This document shows positions 39,101-50,204 of a DNA stretch of 64,000 bases, one piece after another. The position numbers were made by a program, and so were the translations under genes. Location of the stretch: positions 73,237,249 to 73,301,248 of the forward strand of contig OZ038423.1 in the NCBI GenBank assembly GCA_964036155.1, read 5' to 3'. Position 1 is the stretch's first letter. Each line of letters begins with the position of its first letter. Below the pieces are notes generated by a model. The model did not search any database and was not told the DNA's origin. It saw nothing but the letters and a program-made list of their open reading frames with translations. This DNA is from Diploscapter coronatus. Lineage: Eukaryota; Nematoda; Chromadorea; Rhabditida; Rhabditidae.

Positions 39101-41815
39101 GATTTGTGTACACTCCTGCTACTTGACCACAACTTTAGAAATTAATAGGCGAAAAAATCAAGCTTTTCAAAATCACGTCTGGAAGTTCCTTTCCCTTCTT
39201 TGCCTTATTGAAAATTCTATCATATGAAGGGTTATTTTATTTTGTAGAAATAAAGCAAAGAAAAATATCTGCATAGTACCGGTAGAATGTTTGGCGGCGA
39301 ACCAGCCGACAGCGAGAGCCGTCAGACCGCCCACTGCAGCCGTGATTTTCTTCGGATCCGAGATGAAATCCTGTAGGCCAGAGCCGATCAATTCACCAGC
39401 AGTTCTGGAAAGAACACATAAAAATTGAACATTTGCAGCAGAAGAATTTATGTTTTCCCTGCGAAATTTTGATGATAAAATGAATGCATACTAGGTAGGG
39501 ATATTTTCATTTTGCTACTTTCTGTAACTTCAAGTCTATAAGACCTTTAACAACTTTTCTGAAACCAACCGAATTTTCTCGATGGAAGTCTTGCGCAGCT
39601 CTTCTTCGTGCAATTTCAGCTGCTCCAAGTTGACGTCGCGATTTTCACGAGCAGCCTTGGCTTGAGCCTGAAAATATCGAATTCGTTGAAGAAGCAGATA
39701 AGTTTCAATGAAATGACCAACTGTCTAGATGAAAGCTATCTCAATATGTCCGCGATCTATTATTCGAATTAAAAATATTGTTCTGGTCAAATGAAGTAAA
39801 GTCTCGTGTATTGAAAAATAGCGAGAAAAGACTAAAGAGGCAGAAGCAGAGGAAATTGCGTACCACTTTTTCCATTGTCTCCCGCTGACTCTTTTTCTGC
39901 TCTAGCTTCCCTTTGCGGATAGTTCATATGCACGTTTCTCGCAAGGCGCGCTTTAACGCACGAACTTTCATTTAATTTGACCAGAACAATACCAAAATGC
40001 CGAAGGTCTTCAACAATTTTCGCAAAAAAGCTCAACTTGAGTTGATTCTTTATCTATCAAGAGATTATATTTCAAAGTATGAATAAAAATATGTTACACT
40101 TATTTCATAAATAATTAGTCAGAAAAATAAGTTCAATATTTGTGGAATTGAGCGTAATCTAGTCACCTTTGTCTGCGCCTCGATTTTCTCCAACTCGTAT
40201 TTGTGTTTGAGTGAGAGTTCGTGCTCGATGGTTGCTGAAAATGCATAAACTAGGTTTCAAAGAAACTTCATAATCTTTCACCTTCTATAATGATTCAGTT
40301 TTTGAAATTCAATAATATACGATACTAAATCAGAAAAAGACGTTTCTAACTATAAGTAATAACTAAATTTCGTATGTTCTAGAACTTTTGTGCAAAAAAT
40401 AAAAATGCATACCCTTCCTGAGATCTTCCTGTCGCTTGACACTTTCCTCCTGTTTCCTGAGCTGGTCTTCCTGCAGTCGCGCCTTCGCAGCCAATTCCTC
40501 CTCCTGACGCTTCCGAGCCAATTGATCTTGGTACTCGGCTCTCTGCAAATTGGAATTCGAATTTATTGAGTTCTGCCGAATTGGATAAGTTTCAACTAGT
40601 TCTCATAAAGGATTAACCAATCATCAGGTGATAACATTAATTCAAATAGAATTTTACTATAAAACTTATGTAATTCAGATAAGAACTCTGCCAAAGATAT
40701 ATAAATAAATTTCAAGCGAATTCCATAAAGATAGTGAATAAATAATGTATCATTTATCGTTTCTTGCACCATTCTTTTTGATAAATTTCTCTAAAGGATA
40801 AGCTTCAAAAGCGCATAAGCGTATTTTAACTAAACGTTTTGAGCAAATCTGAATCATCGCACACAATTGTGGTAATTGATGGCTTCATGCAATTGTCAAA
40901 GAAAAGGGAGGCTAGGGACTGTAGAAAAAGTAGAGAAATAAGAAAAAGATTAAAAAAAATATAGGAGACCGTAATGCCGTAATAAACCTACAGATCTGGC
41001 ATGTTTGGTTTCCTCGTTGAGCGTCTTCCTCCTCTCCTCTTCCATCACACGGGCCTGGTCCGCTTTCATCGACTGGATTTGAGCCTCCAATTGCTGAAAG
41101 AATATGTTGATTGAAATAAGTTTCAGAAATTGCTCAGTTTCTACCAAAATACCAATAACTGTTGGGATTTAGAGGTTTTTTGAAAAAATTAAAATTTTAT
41201 GAACTTTGTAGAAATTCTTACTTCATTGTAGAGTAGATTACAAAATTAAAATTAAAGCAAAGACAATTATGCCCAAGATTATGTACAAGGTTTTCTTCTT
41301 AAATCAAGCTTTCCCAACCTTAGTCTGCTGTTCGACCTCCTTCTGCCGGGTGACCTCCTGCATTCTGCTCAGTTCGAGAGCCTCCTTCGCATTCGGAAAT
41401 CTCTCCAAGTCCTTCGCTGCTTTGGCCGCTCTTTCCAAAGCGGTCGAATCGAATGAATACGCCATTCGGGTACCGGCTGAAAAAAACCATTTTCGATTCA
41501 TCAGAAAAGAACATTTTTATACTACAAAGAAACAATAGATATGGAAATTTTTAAAGTACACAATAGAATCTGTCTGTGTATAGCGTATAAATAAGAATCT
41601 TTCAATTTTAGCAAGGATTAGTTAAACAAATTAAATTCGATAAGATTTTAGCCGAGAAAAACAAGTTTTATACCTTGCTGAGCCCCTTTGTTCGGATCAT
41701 TAGGACTTTGTCCACCCTGCCCTCCTGCACCGCCCTGCGCACCACCCGCACTGCCTTGGAAGTCGTCAGGCATCTGTGGGGGCGTCGACGGCTTCATTCC
41801 GAACAGCCACGACAT
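36108..41815 (-). CDS. atad-3: ATAD3 mitochondrial AAA+ ATPase
   Basis: Exons: 41674-41815, 41319-41476, 40992-41093, 40413-40542, 40167-40234, 39570-39667, 39280-39404, 38933-39090, 38822-38884, about 38381-38568, 38009-38110, 37739-37819, 37380-37480, 37126-37247, 36683-36817 and probably 36108-36149. About 604 residues. The start [10 protein letters not shown] is followed by a Gly/Gln-rich patch, a long coiled coil (about residues 60-250), a hydrophobic segment ([18 protein letters not shown]) that anchors the protein in the mitochondrial inner membrane, and an AAA domain with Walker A GPPGTGKT, Walker [12 protein letters not shown] and [12 protein letters not shown] as sensor region. ATAD3 is known to organise nucleoids, cristae and ER contacts. 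The last junction appears to use a GC donor (AAG then GCAAGA). Without it the frame would run on to a TAG at 36626-36628. A TTTTCAG lies 13 bp before the ATG. Confidence 0.95.
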
Positions 41816-42504
41816 TTTCGAGGTTGGTCTGAAAATTCATGAATTTTCATTCTCTATTAAATGAAAAATATGTAATGCTCTAAAAAGATTCAATTTTGTT
41901 GTCCATTTTCTTCAAAAGAAAGAAATGGAGAATAAAATCGCATTTTTCAAGAGCAATAATTTCTCGAAAAATAACTATTTTTAAAAAATCAGATAATCAT
42001 GGGAATCAACCCAATTTTAAAAAAATAATAAATCGTCTAAATGATATAAAATTTATTATCATACATTCTTATTATGTAAAAAAGCTGCCTGATTAGAGCT
42101 GAAGACCCAATTTGGGACGAGTGAAAATCGCCTTAGAAAATTGGAGAATGACCTCGTAGGAAAAAATTGAAAACAGGAATAAATTATGGGGAAAATCGGA
42201 ACAACTTGCGGGAGAGATCGCATCGACTTGATGGATGAGTTGGTAAATTTGAAGAAGGGGTCGACCTGAAACGAACAGCTTTAGATCTCTGAAACTCTTG
42301 CAAATGAATCGCTTTTCGGGTCTTCTAGTTTTCTATATTTCTCGTCGTCTTAAAATGATCAGAAACTTGTCCACCAATGGAAATCATCTTCGGATAAATG
42401 GCTGTGAGAAAGATTTGCGTAAACTTTGCGAAAATAAGACATGGAAAAATATGCGATTCTAGAGCAAATTTTGAAAAATGCCGTACCTTTTCTGAACATT
42501 CTGC

Positions 42505-43166
42505 TCAGGAAGCGAGGTTCTCGAAGACAGCGAGCAGATAGTCCCTGTCGGGCACGATCATGATCTCGTTCTTCTTCGTCCGAATTCGCACAAATGTCAA
42601 GTCGTTCGACGCGTCCAATTCGCGAATTACGCCCTGAAATAATTCAAATTAAAATCCTTGATGTCAGTCACAATACGAAAAGATGTATCTTTTCTCAATA
42701 CAATTGATGAAATTCTGCCCAGACTTGGGGACTTTTTAATCGAACCGCGGTTGCAAAAGTTTCAAAAAGTCCTAAGTTTGCTTGTAACTTGAATTTCAGG
42801 AATTTTAGATGTTTCAAAGTTTGCTTTATTAGAATTTTTAGTGTTTCTACAATGTCTATAACTGATATTAAGTTGAGAAGTAGAAAGAAAACGACGAACC
42901 CTGGTTTTCTCGCAGAGTTGCTGAAGGAGCGTCGAGTGCTGGTTGGTCGCCTCCTCATCCAGGGTCGATCGGATTGCGCGGCCTGAAACTCTTAAGATTA
43001 TCTTCTAGAAAAAGTCGCTTGAACTACAAGATATTTAAAGGTATATTTTAAGGTTTTTTCTTTCAAATTAAAAAAAAAATATTTTACCGAGTGAATCCAT
43101 GACGATCACGCCGACGACGCCTTTCTGCGCCTGAATTCGCTTGATCGTCTCCTCGACGTCCGCCAT
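42505..43166 (-). CDS. dyrb-1: Dynein light chain, roadblock type
   Basis: Three exons close in phase: 43088-43166, 42900-42982 and 42505-42633. They give 96 residues, the same length as human DYNLRB1. Family landmarks in order: [64 protein letters not shown] and [13 protein letters not shown]. Roadblock chains dimerise and bind the dynein intermediate chain, stabilising the motor tail. The gene lies about 0.7 kb upstream of atad-3 on the same strand and about 7.3 kb from arp-1, another component of the same transport machinery. The gap is wider than in typical nematode operons, so co-transcription is not shown. The last exon uses an ordinary TTTCAG acceptor. Confidence 0.95.
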
Positions 43167-44185
43167 TTTTACTTTGCTGGAAAAATAAATAAGATAGAAA
43201 AATCCCGAGAAAATTCAAAAAATGCGCTGTTTCGGCGATGATGCAAAATGAATAATGGTCGTGGCTTACGCGTAAGAAAGGCAAAGAGGAGGAAGAGAAA
43301 TTAGAATTTTTGTGGGAAGTGAGAAATGGATTTCAAGTCATCACCGTTCCTGCACGATGGGTCTTCTGTGCGTCCTTTTTCCGTCGTTAGACGGTAAACA
43401 GAACTCATGAGGAAGAAGAGCAAATTCAACGAAGTGCTTTGGAACCGAAAAAAAAGCTGCAAATCTGCGTAAAATCCGAATATGAGGTTCAGGATTGAGT
43501 GTGGGATAGGCATAGGCTGCTACCGTTCCAAAATTTACCCGTTTTGTAATTAGGCAAAGAATAGACCTATGCAGGCACTATAATACGAATGAGATTAGAC
43601 AGATCGATATCCAGGCTCCAAATCAACGAACAAGGGTATGCTAAAAATAGGTACCAGGACTTCTTTTTATTTTCTTTCAATTTAACCCCTATACACCTGG
43701 AACTGCATTTTTTTACTATATAATCAAAGAATTCATCCAATCGTTCAGGAAATAACTCACATTTGTTAAATTTATCATGAACTCGTATTCCGTTTTTCTA
43801 ATGTTTGATTGTCTAGGATCACAAGATAAGGAAAGGAAAGCAATATAAATATCAAAGAACTAAACTACATAGGAATTTTCTAAATAATTATGCGGAAAAA
43901 GCCTACAACTCTTGTCATTTACCCAGATAATTCATGGTTTAATAACATTGAAGTTTAGAAAAAGTCTGCAATTATTTTTTTTTTATAAACGAAAACATCG
44001 TTCGCAACTGTCCAAGCTTTGAAAAACTCTATTTCGTTTTGACTATCATTTTTTCTTGGATTAATTCTCTGCAATTTAATTATCTAATGAATAGTTAGAA
44101 GTTTGTTATTAATGATCCAGTATTGATACTGTCTTATTATGAATTCGATAGAAAATTTATCAGGTATCTTTCATCGTAATTTCAA
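43167..44185. other. Gene-poor stretch
   Basis: AT-rich sequence between dyrb-1 and the receptor-like gene on the opposite strand, presumably holding both upstream regions. I see no exon chain or distinctive repeat. Confidence 0.5.
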
Positions 44186-45233
44186 TTGAAAAACAATAAA
44201 ATTTACTTTGGGAACCAATTATGTGCAATTCTATTTGAATACATTCGTATTTATTATTATCGCAGTTATGATTCCGATATCAATAGTTTACCTACTTTTT
44301 GTATTTACAATTCACACACTGCACGTAGAGAAAACCGTAGGTTTAAATGCATTTTTTTCATAAAATATGGCATTCAGAAATCATACTACCGTATCTTATG
44401 GCATTTACAACTTTTAACAATTGTTTTCATACTGAATTGCACAGCATTTTTCGGACTAGGCATTGCAGCGAAGATAATGTTTTCTACTTTTGTAAATGGT
44501 AAATTGAAATATTTTATGATTTTAGTGATAAATTTAAGGACTTGATGAGGATGAAATTTCAGAAAATGTAGACACCGAAAACTACTTTGAAGCATTTGAG
44601 GAATCTGATAATATTGTGAATTATATTGCAAAGATCGTTGTCTTCATCTACACAGGCGTACAAGCAGTTTTAATTTCCATACCAGTTATCGTTATATTTC
44701 TTGGAATAATATCTCCAGTTGCTAGCACGTCGATAACACTATTGAACTCATTCCTAATTCTGCAGAGATTGTGCATGTCATATAATCGGAAATTTATCGT
44801 ACAAAGGCTAAATAACAGGTTATGTTTAATTAGCACAACTTTATAGTTCCTATAATTCGTACAATATTTTTAGAATTTGGCTTAAAGTATTCATACAATA
44901 CATTTACGTATTTGCAATAATCTTCAAATTATTACATATCAGTATACACTTGATGGCCACGATACTTTATTACTACTACATCGGCATACTTATAGCGGTA
45001 TATCGGCTATTTTAGGATATGCGCTTCTTTAAACTTTTTTTTTTTGGTTGTAGATATTACCGGTTTTAATCGACGTCCTGGGACTCTGTATATCTTTATG
45101 TTACATTGTGATGTACCGAAAGTTAAAATCGTTGGCTGCGATTTCCAGCAGAAATTATAATGTCGAAAATCGTCGAATTTTGTATCAAATGTTACCCCTA
45201 TGCGGGCATTACGCAAGTTTAAACATTTTTTAG
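44186..45233 (+). CDS. Multi-membrane-span receptor-like protein, apparently short
   Basis: Exons 44186-44498, 44563-44818, 44874-44997 and 45054-45233 close in phase, giving about 290 residues. Hydrophobic segments include LLTIVFILNCTAFFGLGI, VLISIPVIVIFLGIISP, FIQYIYVFAIIF and VLIDVLGLCISLCYIVMY. After the last comes a basic loop (RNYNVENRRILYQM) like the third cytoplasmic loop of nematode chemoreceptors. The frame then stops at 45231-45233 with no clear sixth and seventh spans, so it is truncated, a pseudogene, or misses exons. The loop pattern resembles that of the complete receptor at 50205. I cannot assign it to a named chemoreceptor family. The first exon may not be the true start. Confidence 0.45.
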
Positions 45234-45616
45234 AAAATCAAAGATTACAAACTAGAAAAGTTTGAAGATATTTTTTTAGAAATAATTATGGGTTAAACGT
45301 ATCAGGTACTTAGAAAATGATATGTGAAAAATCTGCTTCTTAATACGCCCTTCCACAAAAAAACTCGAGATTCTCATGTGGTATTTTGATTTGTCTAATT
45401 AGACACGTCCAAAATTGCACAACTCATAGTGAAAAAACATCTAATAGTTGGTTTGAATAACTGATTGAAATGTTGCCAGCTTTTGATACCACTTAGTGAG
45501 TTTAGATATCACACATCTTCATAAACAGTGTCTAAAAAATTTTTTAAATGCAAAAAGTCATAATTTCAGTTGTTGATGATATCACTCAAAATTTTCATCG
45601 TGTACAAAGTGATAAT

Positions 45617-46368
45617 TTACGTGGAGGAATCATATTTCCTCTCAAGTTGGGCGAGTTTCGACACTCTAATGCTGGTCCAGTTCATCGAGTCTCTGTCGTG
45701 GGGACTCCATTTGCCAATGAGTTTCCTCTTGAGTTCCCCGTCACGAAGGAAGGCTATCATTAACCTCGTCTTATGCAGGTAAAAATGGTGCACTATAAAA
45801 AGTGCAACGCAATAATAGAAAATGGAATATTTTGATACAATATCAACAAAAAATAAGAGTGAAAACGAGCTTCGGTCGCGCATTCCCTCAGCTCGATTTT
45901 TGCTTCACAAAGACTCCAAAACGAAAAAAAACATCAATCCGATTTCAAAACGATCACAAAGCACACAGCAACAATAATAAATAACAAACAACTACTCTCT
46001 CCCTCACCTTTTTGGCAATGATCAACTCATTTTTCAACCATAGATGAAACATGGGGGTCTGACAAACCTATCATAGAGATTTAGGTTTGGACAGACAAAC
46101 AGACACAAATAAATAAACCAACTCAACAAAAATACTAATTGCTTAGATAATTGAGAGAAAACTTACCAATATATTGAAAAACAATTTGCAGTAAAATAAT
46201 TGCTTCTCCCCAGCGATAGTTATCATTTAGGAAAGCTAAAGTATCGCAAATGCGCTTCGTCAGTCGATCGGGTGGAGGCATTTTCAAATATCCTTCCACG
46301 AACACTTCGAATTTATTGAAGAATCGGTATTGATCTTGATAATTGACCCTCGTAATTGTTGATTGCAT
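45617..46368 (-). CDS. Hypothetical protein, tentative model
   Basis: The ATG at 46368 opens about 67 codons (MQSTITRVNYQDQYRFF..., including KMPPPDRLTKRICDTLAFLN). Two downstream exons, 46008-46058 (phase 0, TPMFHLWLKNELIIAKK) and 45617-45769 (phase 0, ending KLAQLERKYDSST), join each other cleanly. The junction from the first exon is unresolved: the good GTAAGT donor at about 46166 leaves the wrong phase, and a GTTTTT donor slightly earlier would fit. I do not recognise any domain. Coding character is supported by higher GC and by the clean last junction. The gene is tail-to-tail with the receptor-like gene ending at 45233. Confidence 0.4.
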
Positions 46369-46860
46369 CGCTTTTCAGCTAAAATCTTGATGAATATGTT
46401 AGGTTTCATATCTAGCATCCAGAGAAAAGTGATCAGATTCGTTTTGCTTTCTGTATTCCGTAATTCTCAATAGATCATTTCTCACATGTCTCTTTCAATA
46501 TCGATAAATTTCGTTATCTCGATTTTTTCAAATTCATCATTTTCAAAACCGCTGATATATTTTATTCTCGATTTATGTGGATAGTATATGTTCATTCGAG
46601 TTGAGTGGTTGTTGTCGAAGTCAGAGTTGAGTTAGAACTTACGAAGAATGCCCATTGCTGGCCAGATTTAGATGGGTTTCAGATTTTCATGTTTTTTTCC
46701 GTTTTCTTACCTCTAATCAAGTACTACCTACCCCAAACCGAGACGATATGGTTATGAATTGATTTTTGGAAATGTGCAGATAGATAGTCTTCGTGTGAAT
46801 TCAATCCTCAAAAATCCTTTATTCACATTTTTGCAAATTTCAATTTTGGAATTTTCCGCT

Positions 46861-48167
46861 TTATCCGATCATTGTAGGGTTGAGTCGGTTGTTTTGTAGC
46901 CGTTCCATCATTTTGTCCTTCGGTACCAGGAACAGGTTCACGTTTGGCACCTAAATTCGATATTTTTTCATCTAGCTATTAAGTTGAACTGAAATTAAAA
47001 GCAAAAATGTAATTTGCAAGGAAAAGACGGCTAATTTTTCTGGCTTACCACATGGCCATACTGCATGTGTCGATCGGCCCTAAAATTGTGCTGACAACTT
47101 TTTAATCTTCACGAAATTTCCAACATGTAATTGAGGTATTTGAAGGTGTACGTGGCTCGTTCGTTCGGATCTGTCAAAGTCAATGGAAACTCCATTCCGC
47201 TGTTCAAAATCCCATTTCCGCCACCTGATAAGGATTTTTTTAAAGGTTTACTAAAGTCTCAGGCTACCTTTTACCATGATCCTACCATCAAAATCAAATA
47301 GCTCATTCAATCCCGGTACAGGCAAATCCAAATGACCTAGAAATGTCTGAATTTTTTCATAGTTAATCAATTTTTACCCGAAACTTCTCTAATTTTCGAC
47401 AAGTCATATTCAGCGCCAACTACACCCGCAGTTATGAAAGGTTGATACATACCGTCTGCAAATTCAAGAGATTTTTCCAAAGACTCGAACTCTACCGTTT
47501 TTCTCTAATGGAGCGTCCGCAAATTGGTCGAAATTTTTGCGAACTGATAGAAAGTAATTGTTAACGCCATTCACGGCAAATCCAGTGCCCCACGAGTCGA
47601 CTAAGTCGTCGTTGAACGTCGCAGCGACTGCGTGAGTGAAAGGGTTGAAGGCCGATCTGATACCCGGCAGGTAAGTACTTTCGTTTTTAAACAAGCTTCG
47701 CGAGTTTCAGATAATGCTTTTCTTGGACTGTTGAACATCTTTCGAATCTTTCAGTAAATCATAAAACCACTAACTTGTTGTAAAAAATAAGCCTCGTGAA
47801 ATAATTGAAACGTAGTCTAACCTTCCCGTAAATTGAGCAAGCTGTCCAGGTAAATGAACATCCGGCACAGCAAATGGTTTTTCGCCGCCCTTGGATCAGA
47901 AATCAGAAAGTGTTAGAATTTGTCGAACCTTATCACCAGCGATATATAAATTCGGGAAAAATGGTCCCGATCTCTCATCGGTCATTCCTGTAGGCAACTG
48001 CAATAATCCTAAACCCCTCGGTCGGTCACGCAAAAACGGTGCTGAACTTGGTCGAATTAGAATATCACAATTTTTTCCGAAATTTTACCTCGACTTTCAG
48101 AAAACTTTAGCGATTGAAGATAAATCAACAAAAATAACGCAAAATGTTTAAAATATGTAGAGTTCAT
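46861..48167 (-). CDS. Secreted protein of unrecognised family, copy 1, 262 aa
   Basis: Nine exons close exactly: 48089-48167, 47929-48041, 47822-47889, 47496-47656, 47378-47455, 47268-47336, 47125-47224, 47049-47079 and 46861-46950. The start MNSTYFKHFALFLLIYLQS is a clear signal peptide. The mature part is globular, without low complexity or membrane spans. Blocks shared with copy 2 are PFLRDRPRGLGL, LPTGMTDERS, PFAVPDVHLPGQ, SAFNPFTHAVAA, SWGTGFAVNG, RKNFDQFADAPLE, GMYQPFITAG, GLNELFDFDGR, NSGMEFPLTL, DRHMQYGH and the tail RLQNNRLNPTMIG. TTTCTAG lies about 10 bp upstream of the ATG (spliced-leader acceptor or 5' intron). I cannot name the family or its activity. No cysteine pattern or known catalytic motif stands out. 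Confidence 0.8.
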
Positions 48168-48846
48168 AATAAAAATTCTAGAAAGTTGACAGAAAATGGA
48201 AACAGAAACAATTCGTGATAGATCGTGAGTGAAAGTGCGAATAGATATTATAAATCTTCGAAAAGCTAGGATAAGCCGGGTCAAATGATAAAACCTTCAT
48301 GTCACAATCGAGAACAACACCGATGACGCCCATAAATCATTGGCTATAGCTTCTTATGTAGCTAAATTACATATTTTAATTTATTTGTTTTCTGAGAGTC
48401 TAACATCTTGAAATGATTATAGTGCATGATGAAATTTTAAATTTCCGTATCTAAATCGACAAAAATTCTTTTGAATTTCTTCGAATAAATTTCACTTTTT
48501 ATTCTCATCGGCCTTATTTTTGCACTGATAGAAGTAGCGCTCGATTTTGATAGGATATGCGTATACGATTTCAGGAACTCGGCCATTCGGAAGGTAATCC
48601 GAAATTTCGCATTTATTCGTATTTTATGTTTGGAATCCACAAGATATCCAAATCTAAACATGGGCAAAATTTTTAATGAGATAGATTGGATAGCATATCT
48701 TTCTCATATTATTCCATAATTTATCTTTTCTAATGTCTTCAGTTTTTAATGTGTTTAAAATTATTGTTTCTTACATTGTAAAACTCCGGGTTTTCTTGTA
48801 TAACAGGATAAACACAGCTCATCGGTAATTTCTCGGTGAGACTTAC

Positions 48847-49370
48847 ATTTTCCAATCCCCAATAATAGGTCATATCTCCGAATCTGAAGATGGTAATTAT
48901 GTTTTGAAAGTGCCTTTGACGCTCGAAAGATGTGAATGTTTGCCCGACATTTCTAGAGATTTCATTCCCTGTAATTTTCAAACGGAAACTTTCGCCTTTC
49001 GTAACTACCAATTTTGAAAATGAGGATCTTCTTTACATTTTGCAGAAATGTCGTCGTTGCCTTTAGTCAAATGAAGATGTAATTATGAAGAAAAGAAAAA
49101 TGCTGACATTAATAAATGTTAACGGTGAAAAATACAGATTTTCAAAAATATCGAAGTTACAGAATTCAAAAATCAACTTACGTAAATTCTCTCCTAGGAT
49201 CGGTAATTTGCATATCTCCATCCTGCATATTTGGTGCTGGATGTTTGCTGACATAATGATTCCCCGAATTTTCAACATACTTTTGCAATTCTTCGCCGTA
49301 AATCTCAGATTCTGTTGGGATGCTGAAAATTCAATTTCATCGATTTATAAAAACTGGAACTTTTTGACAT
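48847..49370 (-). CDS. Weakly galectin-like fragment, tentative
   Basis: An exon at about 49036-48847 encodes KGESFRLKITGNEI, then FERQRHFQNIITIFRFGDM followed by TYYW. The order KGE-F-L-I, then F-x-R-x-x-x-x-x-x-I-x-x-I-x-x-x-GD resembles the C-terminal half of a galectin carbohydrate-recognition domain. The upstream exon 49182-49320 joins in phase if a short first exon at 49370 (ATG TCA AAA A) and a 45-bp intron are accepted. The usual galectin sugar-contact residues (H-N-P-R and W-G-x-E) are not evident. It may be a decayed gene or a different beta-sandwich. A further open frame on this strand at 49632-49432 might belong with it. Confidence 0.25.
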
Positions 49371-50204
49371 GATGATCAAGAAATCATTGGATAAATAAAG
49401 ATTAGTTTGATAAGAAAGTGAATTTTTCTTCCTAATAATTAAAAAAAGCATATCTGATCAGCCAATCTTGCATATCGAACTTCGTATTGATTTCCGAATT
49501 CCTTTTGATAATGCTGAATTCGTTTTTCAATAAGAGTTCGAATGTTGTGTCGATACTTTGTGATGTTATTATTTTGATTTCAGTTTTTAGAGGAACTGTC
49601 ACTTCAGTTAAATTACCGGTCATGAAATTCATAAAAGTTCAAATTTGAAAAATTCTTACTAAATTATATAGTAGAGGTGGCAGTTTCGCAAGATATAGGA
49701 CGGGGGTATAATTGGAGTGTTGAAACTGAAATTACACAAAATTATAAGTTAGACCAGTATTATAAATACAAAGCTGATTGCCTAAGCAACGTCTTGCACT
49801 GTTACTCGATCCATTTCAAGTTTTGCCATTTTTGTTTCGAAAGCACTACCCTTTCTAAATCGTACTGTATTGGGATCATTTTTCTCAAATTGTTATTCTA
49901 CAGATTTATTATTATCATTAGAGAAGTAATTCGCAGAATCGAATGTCTTGGTGCTCTGAACCTACGCCTTATGCAAAGAATATTGATTTTTGTGAAGGTG
50001 AATTAATTTTTCAGTTTACTTATTCTTACATACTATTCTGCATTGCTTTTTCTTTTTTTTTTTTTAAATAAACCTCAGTAATGATTTACTATTTTAGAAG
50101 TTTTAACATCAGATACATTACTTTACAACTTTATCATTGCGTGGAAAACTATCATACTTCGTCGAGATAGATTTCCTATAAGTTAGTTAAATAGTTTTAT
50201 ATCG

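Noticed and set aside
48739..49011. Considered as an extra 5' exon of secreted copy 1
   Set aside because: Copy 1 already has its own signal-peptide exon at 48089-48167 matching copy 2, so this sequence must belong elsewhere.
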